From contig NZ_JAFFZW010000014.1 of assembly GCF_017826695.1 (NCBI RefSeq), positions 38,885-102,884 on the forward strand: a stretch of 64,000 nt of DNA. Reading direction: 5' to 3'. Below the pieces are notes generated by a model that worked only from the letters and a program-made list of their open reading frames with translations, was not told where the DNA came from and did not search any database. Made by a program: the position numbers and the translations under genes. This document shows, one piece after another, positions 1 through 7,948 of this stretch (position 1 is the stretch's first letter; every line of letters begins with the position of its first letter). The DNA comes from Pseudomonas alliivorans (GTDB lineage Bacteria; Pseudomonadota; Gammaproteobacteria; Pseudomonadales; Pseudomonadaceae).

Positions 1-356
1 TGGGTCGCTTCAAGAGCCCGATTCCGGTCGACGGCATCTGCGTGCGCATCGGCGCCATGCGTTGCCACAGCCAGGCACTGACCATCAAGCTGAACAAGGA
101 TGTGCCGATTGCGGACATCGAAGGCTTGATCAGCCAGCACAACCCTTGGGTCAAGCTGGTACCGAACAACCGTGAAGCCAGCATGCAGGACCTCAGCCCG
201 ACGGCTGTGACCGGCACCATGAGCATTCCGGTGGGTCGTCTGCGCAAGCTGAACATGGGCTCGCAGTATCTGGGCGCCTTCACTGTCGGTGATCAACTGC
301 TGTGGGGTGCTGCCGAGCCGTTGCGCCGCATGCTGAGAATCCTGCTGGAACGTTGA
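1..356 (+). CDS. asd: Aspartate-semialdehyde dehydrogenase, C-terminal part (cut by the window edge)
   Basis: This is the 3' end of a gene that begins before the window; the frame is open from base 3 to the TGA at 354-356, giving about 117 codons. The residues match the end of the gamma-proteobacterial Asd family: VRIGAMRCHSQALTIKL near the start, HNPWVKLVPN in the middle, and the closing segment with LNMGSQYLGAF and LLWGAAEPLRRM. Asd makes aspartate semialdehyde from aspartyl phosphate with NADPH, the branch point to lysine/diaminopimelate, threonine and methionine. The catalytic cysteine lies outside the window. A strong terminator follows 20 bases after the stop, so asd is separate from the galactonate operon downstream. 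Confidence 0.93.
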   Translation, partial: GRFKSPIPVDGICVRIGAMRCHSQALTIKLNKDVPIADIEGLISQHNPWVKLVPNNREASMQDLSPTAVTGTMSIPVGRLRKLNMGSQYLGAFTVGDQLLWGAAEPLRRMLRILLER

Positions 357-375
357 TCGCAACGCTGCTGCATCC

Positions 376-408
376 AAACCCGCGCCCTGATCAGGACGCG
401 GGTTTTTT
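376..408 (+). terminator. Rho-independent terminator of asd
   Basis: CCCGCG (379-384) pairs with CGCGGG (397-402), extended by flanking A/T pairs, and is followed by a run of six T. It lies 20 bases after the asd stop. Confidence 0.85.
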
Positions 409-426
409 ATTGCCTGCTGATAACTG

Positions 427-455
427 ATTTCAATCCCAATATATGGGATTGAAAT
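427..455. promoter_or_regulatory. Perfect 12-bp inverted repeat, probable operator of the galactonate operon
   Basis: ATTTCAATCCCA (427-438) is followed by five bases (ATATA) and then by its exact reverse complement (444-455). It sits just upstream of the putative -35 box of dgoK. There is no T tract and the stem is AT-rich, so it is an operator rather than a terminator. The natural candidate ligand is the IclR-family regulator at 4938-5750, the last gene of the same cluster; that pairing is inference. Confidence 0.7.
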
Positions 456-462
456 TTACATA

Positions 463-492
463 TTGAGATAATTTCGATTTCGGGTTTATAGT
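463..492 (+). promoter_or_regulatory. Putative sigma-70 promoter of dgoKADT
   Basis: TTGAGA (463-468) and TATAGT (487-492) are separated by 18 bases, 40 bases upstream of the dgoK start and just downstream of the 427-455 palindrome. Confidence 0.5.
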
Positions 493-532
493 CTGTCCTG
501 CACTCACTTCCAAAAATACAAAAGGTGAAGCA

Positions 533-1537
533 ATGCAGGCGCACTTGATCGCGCTCGACTGGGGGACGACCTCTCTTCGTGCTTATCGACTTGGCGAACA
601 CGGCCAGGTCCTGGAACAACGCGCTCTGAGCGCGGGCATCATGCAATTGCCGAATGACCCACGAATGATCGCGGGCGTGCTGTGCAGCGACGGTTTCGAG
701 CTGGCCTTCGATGAAGCGTGCGGCGACTGGATCGACGCGCGGCCCGATGTGCCGGTGATCGCCTGCGGCATGGTGGGCAGCGCGCAGGGCTGGCGCGAGG
801 CAACCTATCGCGAGGCGCCGGCCAGCGTCGACGAACTGAGTGCGGCGTTGCAAACCGTACGCAGCGTGCGTGGCGTCACCGTCCATATCATCCCCGGTGT
901 GCTGCAGCGTTCGACGCTGCCCAATGTCATGCGCGGTGAAGAGACCCAGGTACTGGGCGTGCTGGCCGGCCTTGACGGGCAGTCGGCCAGCCAGCCGCTG
1001 TTGATCGGTCTGCCGGGCAGCCACTCCAAGTGGGTGCAGGTGGCGCAGGACCGCATCGTTCATTTCGATACCTTCATGACCGGCGAGGTCTACGCGGCGT
1101 TGTGCGCCCATACTATTCTTGGGCGCACCATGCGGCCGGGCGATACGTTCGACAGCGCCGCGTTTGATCGTGGGCTCGCCAATGCACAGTCGGAGGAGGG
1201 CGCTGCCGGTCCTCTGTCCACCATCTTCAGTTGCCGCACGCTCGGCCTTACCGGCCAGTTGCCTGCGAGCAGCCAGCCGGATTACCTGTCCGGTCTGCTG
1301 ATCGGTCATGAACTGACCTCGCTCGCCAGACTTCAATACGACGCCCATGGCCATCTCCCCGCAGTGATTCTGATCGGCAGCGAGTCGCTGTGCGAGCGCT
1401 ATGCGCGTGGCCTGACCGCCTGTGGCTTTCCTCGGGTGACGGTGGCCGCTCAGGCGACCGAGCGCGGCCTCTGGCAGGTCGCGGTTCAGGCTGGCCTGGT
1501 CGCGCGCCAGTCGTCCCATTACGTTCAAGAGGTGTGA
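533..1537 (+). CDS. dgoK: 2-dehydro-3-deoxygalactonokinase
   Basis: The 334-residue protein phosphorylates 2-keto-3-deoxy-D-galactonate at C6 with ATP, the second step of the De Ley-Doudoroff galactonate pathway. The start is the ATG preceded by AAAAGGTGAAGCA, a good ribosome site. The N-terminal phosphate-binding loop of the sugar-kinase (ASKHA) fold is visible as ALDWGTTSLRAY (residues 7-18), and the second half has the family's LIGLPGSHSKWV and FMTGEVYAAL segments. It is the first gene of the operon; the next gene, the aldolase for its product, begins one base after its stop. Expression is probably controlled by the palindrome at 427-455. Confidence 0.92.
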   Translation: MQAHLIALDWGTTSLRAYRLGEHGQVLEQRALSAGIMQLPNDPRMIAGVLCSDGFELAFDEACGDWIDARPDVPVIACGMVGSAQGWREATYREAPASVDELSAALQTVRSVRGVTVHIIPGVLQRSTLPNVMRGEETQVLGVLAGLDGQSASQPLLIGLPGSHSKWVQVAQDRIVHFDTFMTGEVYAALCAHTILGRTMRPGDTFDSAAFDRGLANAQSEEGAAGPLSTIFSCRTLGLTGQLPASSQPDYLSGLLIGHELTSLARLQYDAHGHLPAVILIGSESLCERYARGLTACGFPRVTVAAQATERGLWQVAVQAGLVARQSSHYVQEV

Positions 1538-1538
1538 C

Positions 1539-2168
1539 ATGCTCAAGCAAGCATTGAAGGAAAACGGCCTGGTCGCGATTCTGCGCGGCCTGCGCCCCGA
1601 AGAAGCTCCGGCGATAGGCGACGAGCTGTATCAGGCGGGCTTTCGGGTCATCGAAGTGCCGCTCAATTCTCCCCAGCCGTTCGACAGCATCGGTCTGTTG
1701 CGCCAGCGCCTGCCTGCCGATTGCCTGATCGGTGCCGGAACCGTGCTGACGCCTGAGCAGGTCACGCAGGTCAAGGACGCAGGCGGGCAGGTCATCGTCA
1801 TGCCGCACAGCGATCCCAGGGTGCTGCGTGCGGCCAAAGCGGCCAACCTGTTCCTCTCGCCGGGCGTGGCTACGCCGACCGAGGCCTTTGCCGCGCTGTC
1901 GGAAGGCGCTGATGTGCTCAAGCTGTTCCCGGCCGAGCAAATGTCGCCGGCGGTGGTCAAGGCCTGGCTGGCGGTGCTGCCTGCAGGCACGATCCTGTTG
2001 CCGGTTGGTGGCATCACGCCAGACAACATGAAGGTGTTTCTCGACGCGGGCGTCAAAGGTTTCGGCCTCGGCTCAGGGCTGTTCAAGCCGGGCATGAGTG
2101 CGGCCGACGTCGCCGAGCGCGCCAAGGCCTATGTGGCCGCCTGGAAAGAACAGACTTCGTCGCTTTGA
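1539..2168 (+). CDS. dgoA: 2-dehydro-3-deoxy-6-phosphogalactonate aldolase
   Basis: The 209-residue class I (Schiff-base) aldolase of the KDPG/KDPGal family cleaves 2-keto-3-deoxy-6-phosphogalactonate to pyruvate and glyceraldehyde 3-phosphate. Visible family features are GLVAILRGL near the N-terminus, IGAGTVLTPEQ, the SPGVATPTEA loop, and VLKLFPAEQ, which carries the Schiff-base lysine. Length is normal for the family. Its neighbours dgoK and dgoD favour the galactonate over the gluconate substrate. It follows dgoK after a single base, so the two are translationally coupled; 61 bases separate it from dgoD. Confidence 0.92.
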   Translation: MLKQALKENGLVAILRGLRPEEAPAIGDELYQAGFRVIEVPLNSPQPFDSIGLLRQRLPADCLIGAGTVLTPEQVTQVKDAGGQVIVMPHSDPRVLRAAKAANLFLSPGVATPTEAFAALSEGADVLKLFPAEQMSPAVVKAWLAVLPAGTILLPVGGITPDNMKVFLDAGVKGFGLGSGLFKPGMSAADVAERAKAYVAAWKEQTSSL

Positions 2169-2229
2169 AACGGATCGGCGCGCCAGACGCAGCCGCTCGA
2201 CAAGAGAATCAATAAGAGAAACCGTACTC

Positions 2230-3378
2230 ATGAAAATCACCAAACTGACCACCTTCATCGTTCCGCCGCGCTGGTGTTTCCTGAAAGTCGAGACCGACGA
2301 GGGTGTCGTCGGCTGGGGCGAGCCGGTCGTCGAAGGCCGTGCCCATACCGTCGCCGCTGCCGTTGAAGAGCTTTCCGATTACCTGATCGGCAAGGACCCA
2401 CGCAACATCGAAGACATCTGGACCGTGTTGTACCGCGGCGGCTTCTACCGTGGCGGGGCGATCCACATGAGCGCGCTGGCCGGTATCGATCAGGCGCTGT
2501 GGGATATCAAGGGCAAGGCGCTGGGTGTGTCGGTCAGCGACCTGCTCGGTGGTCAGGTGCGTGACAAGATTCGTGTCTATTCCTGGATTGGTGGCGACCG
2601 CCCGGCCGACACGGCGCGAGCTGCACGGGACGCGGTCGAGCGTGGCTTCACGGCGGTGAAGATGAACGGCACCGAAGAGCTGCAGTTCCTCGACACCTTC
2701 GACAAGGTCGATCTGGCCCTGGCTAACGTCGCAGCCGTGCGTGATGCGGTCGGTCCGAACGTCGGTATCGGTGTCGATTTCCATGGCCGCGTACACAAGC
2801 CGATGGCCAAAGTGCTGATGAAAGAGCTGGACCCATACAAGCTGATGTTCATTGAAGAGCCGGTGCTCAGCGAAAACTACGAAGCGCTGAAAGAACTTGC
2901 ACCGCTGACCAGCACGCCGATTGCGCTGGGCGAGCGGCTGTTTTCGCGCTGGGACTTCAAGCGTGTATTGAGTGAAGGCTACGTCGACATCATCCAGCCG
3001 GACGCGTCCCATGCGGGTGGCATCACCGAGACGCGCAAGATCGCCAACATGGCCGAAGCCTACGACGTCGCGCTGGCGCTGCACTGTCCGCTGGGCCCGA
3101 TCGCACTGGCGGCGTGCCTGCAACTGGATGCGGTCTGCTACAACGCGTTCATCCAGGAGCAGAGCCTGGGCATTCACTACAACGAAAGCAACGACCTGCT
3201 GGACTACGTCAAGCACCCGGAAGTCTTTGACTACGACAAGGGCATGGTCAAGATCCCCAACGGACCGGGCCTGGGCATTGAGATCAACGAGGAATACGTC
3301 AAGGAGCGCGCCGCCATCGGCCATCGCTGGCGCAACCCGATCTGGCGTCATGCCGATGGCAGTTTTGCCGAGTGGTGA
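2230..3378 (+). CDS. dgoD: D-galactonate dehydratase
   Basis: The 382-residue enolase-superfamily enzyme dehydrates D-galactonate to 2-keto-3-deoxygalactonate, the first pathway step. The start chosen is the ATG of MKITKLTTF, the usual N-terminus of DgoD, preceded by AATAAGAGAAACC; the frame is open 44 codons further upstream, but that part overlaps dgoA and has no family match. Metal-ligand and catalytic segments are visible: GVDFHGRV (Asp and His), FIEEPV (Glu), ALGERLFSR (Glu) and LHCPLGPIAL (His). It is unlikely to be another acid-sugar dehydratase because all companion genes are galactonate genes. Confidence 0.93.
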   Translation: MKITKLTTFIVPPRWCFLKVETDEGVVGWGEPVVEGRAHTVAAAVEELSDYLIGKDPRNIEDIWTVLYRGGFYRGGAIHMSALAGIDQALWDIKGKALGVSVSDLLGGQVRDKIRVYSWIGGDRPADTARAARDAVERGFTAVKMNGTEELQFLDTFDKVDLALANVAAVRDAVGPNVGIGVDFHGRVHKPMAKVLMKELDPYKLMFIEEPVLSENYEALKELAPLTSTPIALGERLFSRWDFKRVLSEGYVDIIQPDASHAGGITETRKIANMAEAYDVALALHCPLGPIALAACLQLDAVCYNAFIQEQSLGIHYNESNDLLDYVKHPEVFDYDKGMVKIPNGPGLGIEINEEYVKERAAIGHRWRNPIWRHADGSFAEW

Positions 3379-3406
3379 TCTGACCCGGAGCAGGCGCCGC
3401 ATGCCT

Positions 3407-3503
3407 GATCGTGCCCATGTTCTGCGTGGGCACGCCGCCCCTGTCAGGGGAAGGGCGCAGAGCGTCCCGAGCGGCATTCCCACGCAGCGCGTGAGGAACG
3501 ATC
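3407..3503. repeat. REP/BIME-like intergenic repeat
   Basis: This is a GC-rich block of about 97 bp bounded by GATCGT (3407-3412) and its complement ACGATC (3498-3503). Inside are a hairpin, GTGCCCA (3411-3417) with TGGGCAC (3427-3433), and GTCCCGAGCGGCATTCCCAC next to the right end. I recognise the pattern (ends with GCGTGGG and GAACGAT) as resembling a dispersed extragenic element common in P. syringae genomes. It sits between dgoD and dgoT inside the operon and may influence mRNA stability or partial termination; that role is inference. Confidence 0.7.
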
Positions 3504-3561
3504 TACACGATCTGCCGACACCACACCGTCCTCAATAAATCCAAAAAGAGGAAACATCTGA

Positions 3562-4872
3562 ATGCGCACTCGTACGATGGAGGGCGCGGCATCACTGGTG
3601 ACGCCGTCCCGCAAACGTTTTTTTATCATGGTGCTGCTGTTCATCACCGTGGTCATCAATTACCTGGACCGCAGCAACCTGTCCATTGCCGCACCGGCGC
3701 TGACGTCCGAGCTGGGCATCGATCCGGTTCACGTGGGTCTGATCTTCTCCGCCTTCGGCTGGACCTATGCGGCCATGCAGTTGCCGGGTGGCTGGCTGGT
3801 GGACCGCGTGCCGCCGCGCATTCTCTACACCGTGGCGCTGATGTTGTGGTCGATCGCCACCATCATGCTTGGTTTTGCCGCCAGTTTCATTGCGCTGTTC
3901 GTGCTGCGCATGGCGGTCGGCGCGCTGGAAGCACCGGCCTATCCGATCAACAGCCGCGTGGTGACCACCTGGTTTCCTGAGCGCGAGCGTGCCACGGCGA
4001 TTGGGTTCTACACGTCCGGGCAGTTCGTTGGTCTGGCATTTCTGACGCCGGTGCTGGCCTGGCTGCAGGCGCATTACGGCTGGCACATGGTGTTCGTCGC
4101 CACCGGCGGCGTCGGTGTGCTCTGGGCGGTGATCTGGTACGCGGTGTATCGCGAGCCGCGCGATTTCAAGGGCGTCAACCAGCAGGAAATCGACCTGATC
4201 CGCGAAGGCGGCGGGCTGGTGGACATTCAGAAGGACGTCGAAAAGCAGAAGCAGGGTTTCAGCTGGCTGGACCTGGGCATCGTGCTGAGCAAGCGCAAGC
4301 TCTGGGGTATTTACCTTGGCCAGTTCTGCCTGAACTCCACACTCTGGTTTTTCCTGACCTGGTTTCCTACCTATCTGGTGAAATACCGGGGCATGGACTT
4401 CATCAAGTCCGGGCTGCTGGCGTCACTGCCGTTTCTGGCTGCCTTCGTGGGCGTGTTGTGTTCCGGCTTCTTCTCCGACTGGCTGATCCGTCGCGGGCAT
4501 ACGGTGGGCTTTGCTCGCAAGTTGCCGATCATTGCCGGTCTGCTGATTTCCACGTCGATCATAGGCGCCAACTTCGTCGAATCCACGCCGCTGGTCATCG
4601 CGTTCCTGGCGCTGGCGTTCTTCGGCAACGGACTGGCCTCGATCACCTGGTCGCTGGTTTCAACACTGGCCCCGGCGCGTCTTCTGGGTCTGACAGGCGG
4701 CACCTTCAACTTCATCGGCAATCTGGCGGCCATCGCCACGCCGATCGTGATCGGTTTCCTGGCCTCGGGCGATTCGTTCGCACCGGCCATCACCTACATC
4801 TCGGTGCTGGCACTGTTGGGTGCGCTGTCCTACATCCTGCTGGTGGGCAAAGTCGAGCGTATCGAACTCTGA
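3562..4872 (+). CDS. dgoT: MFS D-galactonate/proton symporter
   Basis: This 436-residue major facilitator protein has about 12 hydrophobic segments and the anion:cation symporter family signature VINYLDRSNLSIAAP at residues 32-46, followed by GWLVDRVPPR between helices 2 and 3. Hexuronate and galactonate carriers (DgoT, GudP, ExuT) share these motifs, and the galactonate operon context makes galactonate the best substrate guess. The ATG at 3562 has AAAGAGGAAACATCTGA upstream; a second ATG five codons in is a possible alternative start. A REP-like repeat separates it from dgoD, and the regulator gene follows 65 bases downstream. Confidence 0.85.
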   Translation: MRTRTMEGAASLVTPSRKRFFIMVLLFITVVINYLDRSNLSIAAPALTSELGIDPVHVGLIFSAFGWTYAAMQLPGGWLVDRVPPRILYTVALMLWSIATIMLGFAASFIALFVLRMAVGALEAPAYPINSRVVTTWFPERERATAIGFYTSGQFVGLAFLTPVLAWLQAHYGWHMVFVATGGVGVLWAVIWYAVYREPRDFKGVNQQEIDLIREGGGLVDIQKDVEKQKQGFSWLDLGIVLSKRKLWGIYLGQFCLNSTLWFFLTWFPTYLVKYRGMDFIKSGLLASLPFLAAFVGVLCSGFFSDWLIRRGHTVGFARKLPIIAGLLISTSIIGANFVESTPLVIAFLALAFFGNGLASITWSLVSTLAPARLLGLTGGTFNFIGNLAAIATPIVIGFLASGDSFAPAITYISVLALLGALSYILLVGKVERIEL

Positions 4873-4937
4873 TATCGACGTGTCCTGACGCTGGCGACGA
4901 TAATGCCGTCAGCGTCCCGATCTGATTAAGGCTTGTC

Positions 4938-5750
4938 ATGCACAACGAACCGCTTCCCGCTGAAAACCCTGCAGGCAAAGAGTCGGCACCCGCCGGCACC
5001 CAGACCCTGTTGCGCGGCCTGGGTGTGGTTCAGGCCGTGGCCAGTGGCGCCCGGGACCTGAAGGAAATCGCCCGTCTGATCGGCACCACGCGCAGCACCA
5101 CCCATCGTCTGGCCAGTTGTCTGGTGGACGAGCGCTATCTTCGCGTGGTTCCGCAGGTGGGTTATCTGTTGGGGCCGAAACTGATCGAACTGGGTTTTCA
5201 GGCACGTGAAGAAGTGCCGCTGGCGATTCTGGCGCGACCGTTTCTGGACAGGCTGTCGGCGTTGACCGGAGACACCGTGCATCTGGCGGTACGCGAAGGC
5301 GATGATGTGCTGTACCTGCACAAGAATCCCGGTCGCTATGGCCCGGAGATGCGTTCCCGGGTCGGGCATCGCATGCCGTTGGTGCGTACCGGTATCGGCA
5401 AGGCCCTGTTGCTGGACAGCCCGGAGGCCGAGTGGCTGCGTCTGTATGAAATCAGTCTGCCAGCATCAGGCAGGCATCCGCTGTGGCCCAATCATGAACA
5501 ACAGACATGGGAACAGCTGCAGCAGCGCAGGCAGGAATATGTGGCGGGAGGTTACGCGTTCGATCTGGAAGACAACGAACCGTCGATCCGTTGTGTTGCA
5601 GCGCCGGTGCGTGATGCCAGCCAGCAGATCGTGGCCGGCATCAGCGTCGCCAGTACGGTTCCGTACATGCCCCTTGAAAAGATGGCCGAACTGGTCCCGC
5701 TGATCAAAGAGATCGCAGCGGGACTGTCGGCCGAACTCGGGGCCGCCTGA
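4938..5750 (+). CDS. IclR-family transcriptional regulator (galactonate operon)
   Basis: The 270-residue protein has an N-terminal winged helix-turn-helix of the IclR type (about residues 20-80; DLKEIARLIGTTRSTTHRLA is the recognition region) and a C-terminal effector domain (about 95-265; LTGDTVHLAVREGDDVLYL, RTGIGKALL, and the end SVASTVPYMP). It is the last gene of the dgo cluster on the same strand, so it most likely senses galactonate or 2-keto-3-deoxygalactonate and binds near 427-455. Enterobacterial dgo clusters use the GntR-type DgoR, so the regulator class has been replaced here. Its stop is one base from the convergent dehydrogenase stop. Confidence 0.88.
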   Translation: MHNEPLPAENPAGKESAPAGTQTLLRGLGVVQAVASGARDLKEIARLIGTTRSTTHRLASCLVDERYLRVVPQVGYLLGPKLIELGFQAREEVPLAILARPFLDRLSALTGDTVHLAVREGDDVLYLHKNPGRYGPEMRSRVGHRMPLVRTGIGKALLLDSPEAEWLRLYEISLPASGRHPLWPNHEQQTWEQLQQRRQEYVAGGYAFDLEDNEPSIRCVAAPVRDASQQIVAGISVASTVPYMPLEKMAELVPLIKEIAAGLSAELGAA

Positions 5751-5751
5751 A

Positions 5752-6804
5752 TCAGGCTTTGAGCGTCGCCATGTCAATGACGAAGCGGTACTTCACGTCA
5801 CCGGCCAGCATGCGCTCGTAGGCTTCGTTGATGTTGCGGATGTCGAGCATCTCGATGTCGCAGGTGATGTCGTTCTCGGCGCAGAAATCCAGCACTTCCT
5901 GGGTTTCTGCGATACCGCCGATCAGCGAGCCGGCCAGTACGCGACGGCTCATCACCAGATTGGCGGCATGGACCGGCGGTTCAACCGGTTCGATCAGGCC
6001 GACCAGAATGTGCACACCATCGAAACGCAGGGTCTGCAGGTAGGGGTTCAGATCGTGCTGGACCGGAATGGTATCAAGCAGGAAGTCGAAGTGACCTGCG
6101 GCCGCTTTCATCTGTTCGGCATCGGTGGAGACGATCACGTGATCGGCGCCCTGACGACGCGCTTCCTGAGCTTTCGACGCGGAACGGGTGAAGAGGGTGA
6201 CTTCAGCGCCCATCGCCTTGGCGAACTTGATGCCCATGTGGCCCAGGCCACCCATGCCCAGAATGCCGACCTTGTCGCCGGCTTTCACGCCGTAGTGCTT
6301 GAGCGGCGAATAGGTGGTGATGCCTGCACACAGAATCGGAGCAGCAGCGGCCGGATCCAGCTTCTCGGGAACGCGCACCACGAAGTGCTCGCTGACCACG
6401 ATGCTGTTGGAGTAACCGCCCATGGTGTTGCTGCCGTCCACGCGATCAGGCGTGGCGTAGGTCATGGTCGGGCCTTCGAGGCAATACTGCTCGAGATCCG
6501 ACTGGCACGCCGAACATTGGCGGCAGGAGTCGACCATGCAGCCGACTCCGACCAGATCACCGACTTTGTATTTGGTCGCGTTGGCGCCGGTGGCTGTGAC
6601 GCGGCCGACAATTTCATGGCCTGGCATCAACGGATAAACGGCAATGCCCCATTCGTTGCGCGCCTGGTGGATATCGGAGTGGCAGACGCCGCAGTAGAGA
6701 ATTTCGATGGCAACGTCGTCGGCACGCGGAGTGCGACGTTCGAAAGTCATCGGGGCGAGGGGAGCGGTGGCTGACTGGGCGGCGTAACCGATGGCTGTGT
6801 ACAT
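5752..6804 (-). CDS. Zinc-dependent NAD(P) alcohol/aldehyde dehydrogenase (YahK/cinnamyl-alcohol type)
   Basis: This 350-residue medium-chain dehydrogenase probably reduces aldehydes with NADPH. Catalytic zinc residues are in CGVCHSD and GHEIVG, the structural zinc loop is CRQCSACQSDLEQYC, and the nucleotide-binding loop is GILGMGGLGHMG. The start chosen is the ATG of MYTAIGYAAQ; an in-frame start 14 codons upstream gives an extension that does not look like the family. It is convergent with the IclR gene and divergent from an AraC regulator 180 bases away, an arrangement that suggests the regulator controls it. Confidence 0.88.
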   Translation of the reverse strand: MYTAIGYAAQSATAPLAPMTFERRTPRADDVAIEILYCGVCHSDIHQARNEWGIAVYPLMPGHEIVGRVTATGANATKYKVGDLVGVGCMVDSCRQCSACQSDLEQYCLEGPTMTYATPDRVDGSNTMGGYSNSIVVSEHFVVRVPEKLDPAAAAPILCAGITTYSPLKHYGVKAGDKVGILGMGGLGHMGIKFAKAMGAEVTLFTRSASKAQEARRQGADHVIVSTDAEQMKAAAGHFDFLLDTIPVQHDLNPYLQTLRFDGVHILVGLIEPVEPPVHAANLVMSRRVLAGSLIGGIAETQEVLDFCAENDITCDIEMLDIRNINEAYERMLAGDVKYRFVIDMATLKA

Positions 6805-6984
6805 AAAGATGACCTCGCGAAATGATACGGAGAAGAGGCGAATCATTGTCCGCGTGATGGACGTGTATCGCTAGGGTGATTCCTCCGTGTTTCATGCCTA
6901 TTCCTCCGGAGCCAGAATCCGGGTGCCGCTCAAGCGCGCAAATCTGCGATCATAGAGCTGTCTGATTCTCTGCCGGTACGCCTT

Positions 6985-7890
6985 ATGTCACTCCTTCATC
7001 CTGTCGATGGCAATGTTGTTCTGGCTTCGTTGATCCAGCCGCTGGCGGTGCGCCCGGGCTTTGTCGACACGCACCTGCCTGAGGTGCGCGTGCTCTCGGC
7101 ATTCAGCTATGTGGCCAGTAGCCCGCAGATGTATGAGCCTAGCCTGATGATCGTGGTGCAGGGCAGCAAGATCGCCTGCCTGGGGACGCGCACATTCGAA
7201 TACGGCACTGGCCATTACCTGATTCAGGCGCTGTCGGTGCCCTTCAAATGCGAGACCTTTGCCACGCCGGACAAGCCGCTGTATGGCGTATCGGTATCCA
7301 TCGACCGGGTATTGCTGGGTGAACTCGTGCAGGTGATGGGTTCGCTGTCGCCACAGGATTGCCAGCCGCAGACGCCGGAGTCCATGACCTCGGTACTGAT
7401 CGATGCCGGAATGCGTGACAGTGTCGAGCGGCTGCTGCGCTGCCTGCACGACCCGCTGGAATGTCAGGCGATGGGTCAGGCGCGGATTCGCGATGTGCTG
7501 TACAGCGCGTTGCGCGGCCCGCAATCAGGCGTGCTGCGTGCGCTGGTCGAGCAGCAAGGGCAGTTCGCCCGGATCGCATCGGCGGTGACCTACCTGCATG
7601 AGCATTACGCCGAAGCACTGAACGTCGATACGCTGGCTCGCTGCGCGAACATGAGCACCTCGACCTTTCACGAACACTTCAAGCGCAGCACCTTGTTGTC
7701 TCCGGTGCAGTACCTCAAACGCCTGCGACTGCTCAAGGCTCAGCAGTTATTGGTGGCTGAAGGGCTGGGCGTTGCGCAGGTGGCGTTGCGGGTCGGTTAT
7801 CAGAGCGCGTCGCAATTCAGTCGTGAGTACAAACGCTATTTCGAACGCAGTCCGGGTGAGGAGGGTGCCTATCCGGGCGTTTCCGCCTGA
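6985..7890 (+). CDS. AraC-family transcriptional regulator
   Basis: This 301-residue regulator has an N-terminal AraC_N-type sensory domain (about residues 20-175; YEPSLMIVVQGSK is typical) and two C-terminal helix-turn-helix motifs (about 200-300; ARCANMSTSTFHEHFK and VALRVGYQSASQFSREYKR). It is transcribed away from the zinc dehydrogenase gene, and regulators of this subfamily are commonly found divergent from such dehydrogenases, so control of that gene is the simplest role. The ligand is unknown. A strong two-way terminator follows 16 bases after the stop. Confidence 0.88.
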   Translation: MSLLHPVDGNVVLASLIQPLAVRPGFVDTHLPEVRVLSAFSYVASSPQMYEPSLMIVVQGSKIACLGTRTFEYGTGHYLIQALSVPFKCETFATPDKPLYGVSVSIDRVLLGELVQVMGSLSPQDCQPQTPESMTSVLIDAGMRDSVERLLRCLHDPLECQAMGQARIRDVLYSALRGPQSGVLRALVEQQGQFARIASAVTYLHEHYAEALNVDTLARCANMSTSTFHEHFKRSTLLSPVQYLKRLRLLKAQQLLVAEGLGVAQVALRVGYQSASQFSREYKRYFERSPGEEGAYPGVSA

Positions 7891-7905
7891 TCTGCTGATA
7901 CAAAC

Positions 7906-7933
7906 AATAAAGGCTCCCGAGGGAGCCTTTATT
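7906..7933. terminator. Bidirectional terminator between the AraC and ETF-QO genes
   Basis: The sequence AATAAAGGCTCCC-GA-GGGAGCCTTTATT is a perfect 13-bp hairpin with A/T flanks on both sides, serving the two converging genes. Confidence 0.9.
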
Positions 7934-7948
7934 GACTGGTAGCAACTT

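Noticed and set aside
427..455. Palindrome considered as a terminator
   Set aside because: The stem is AT-rich, no T run follows, and a real asd terminator already lies at 376-408.
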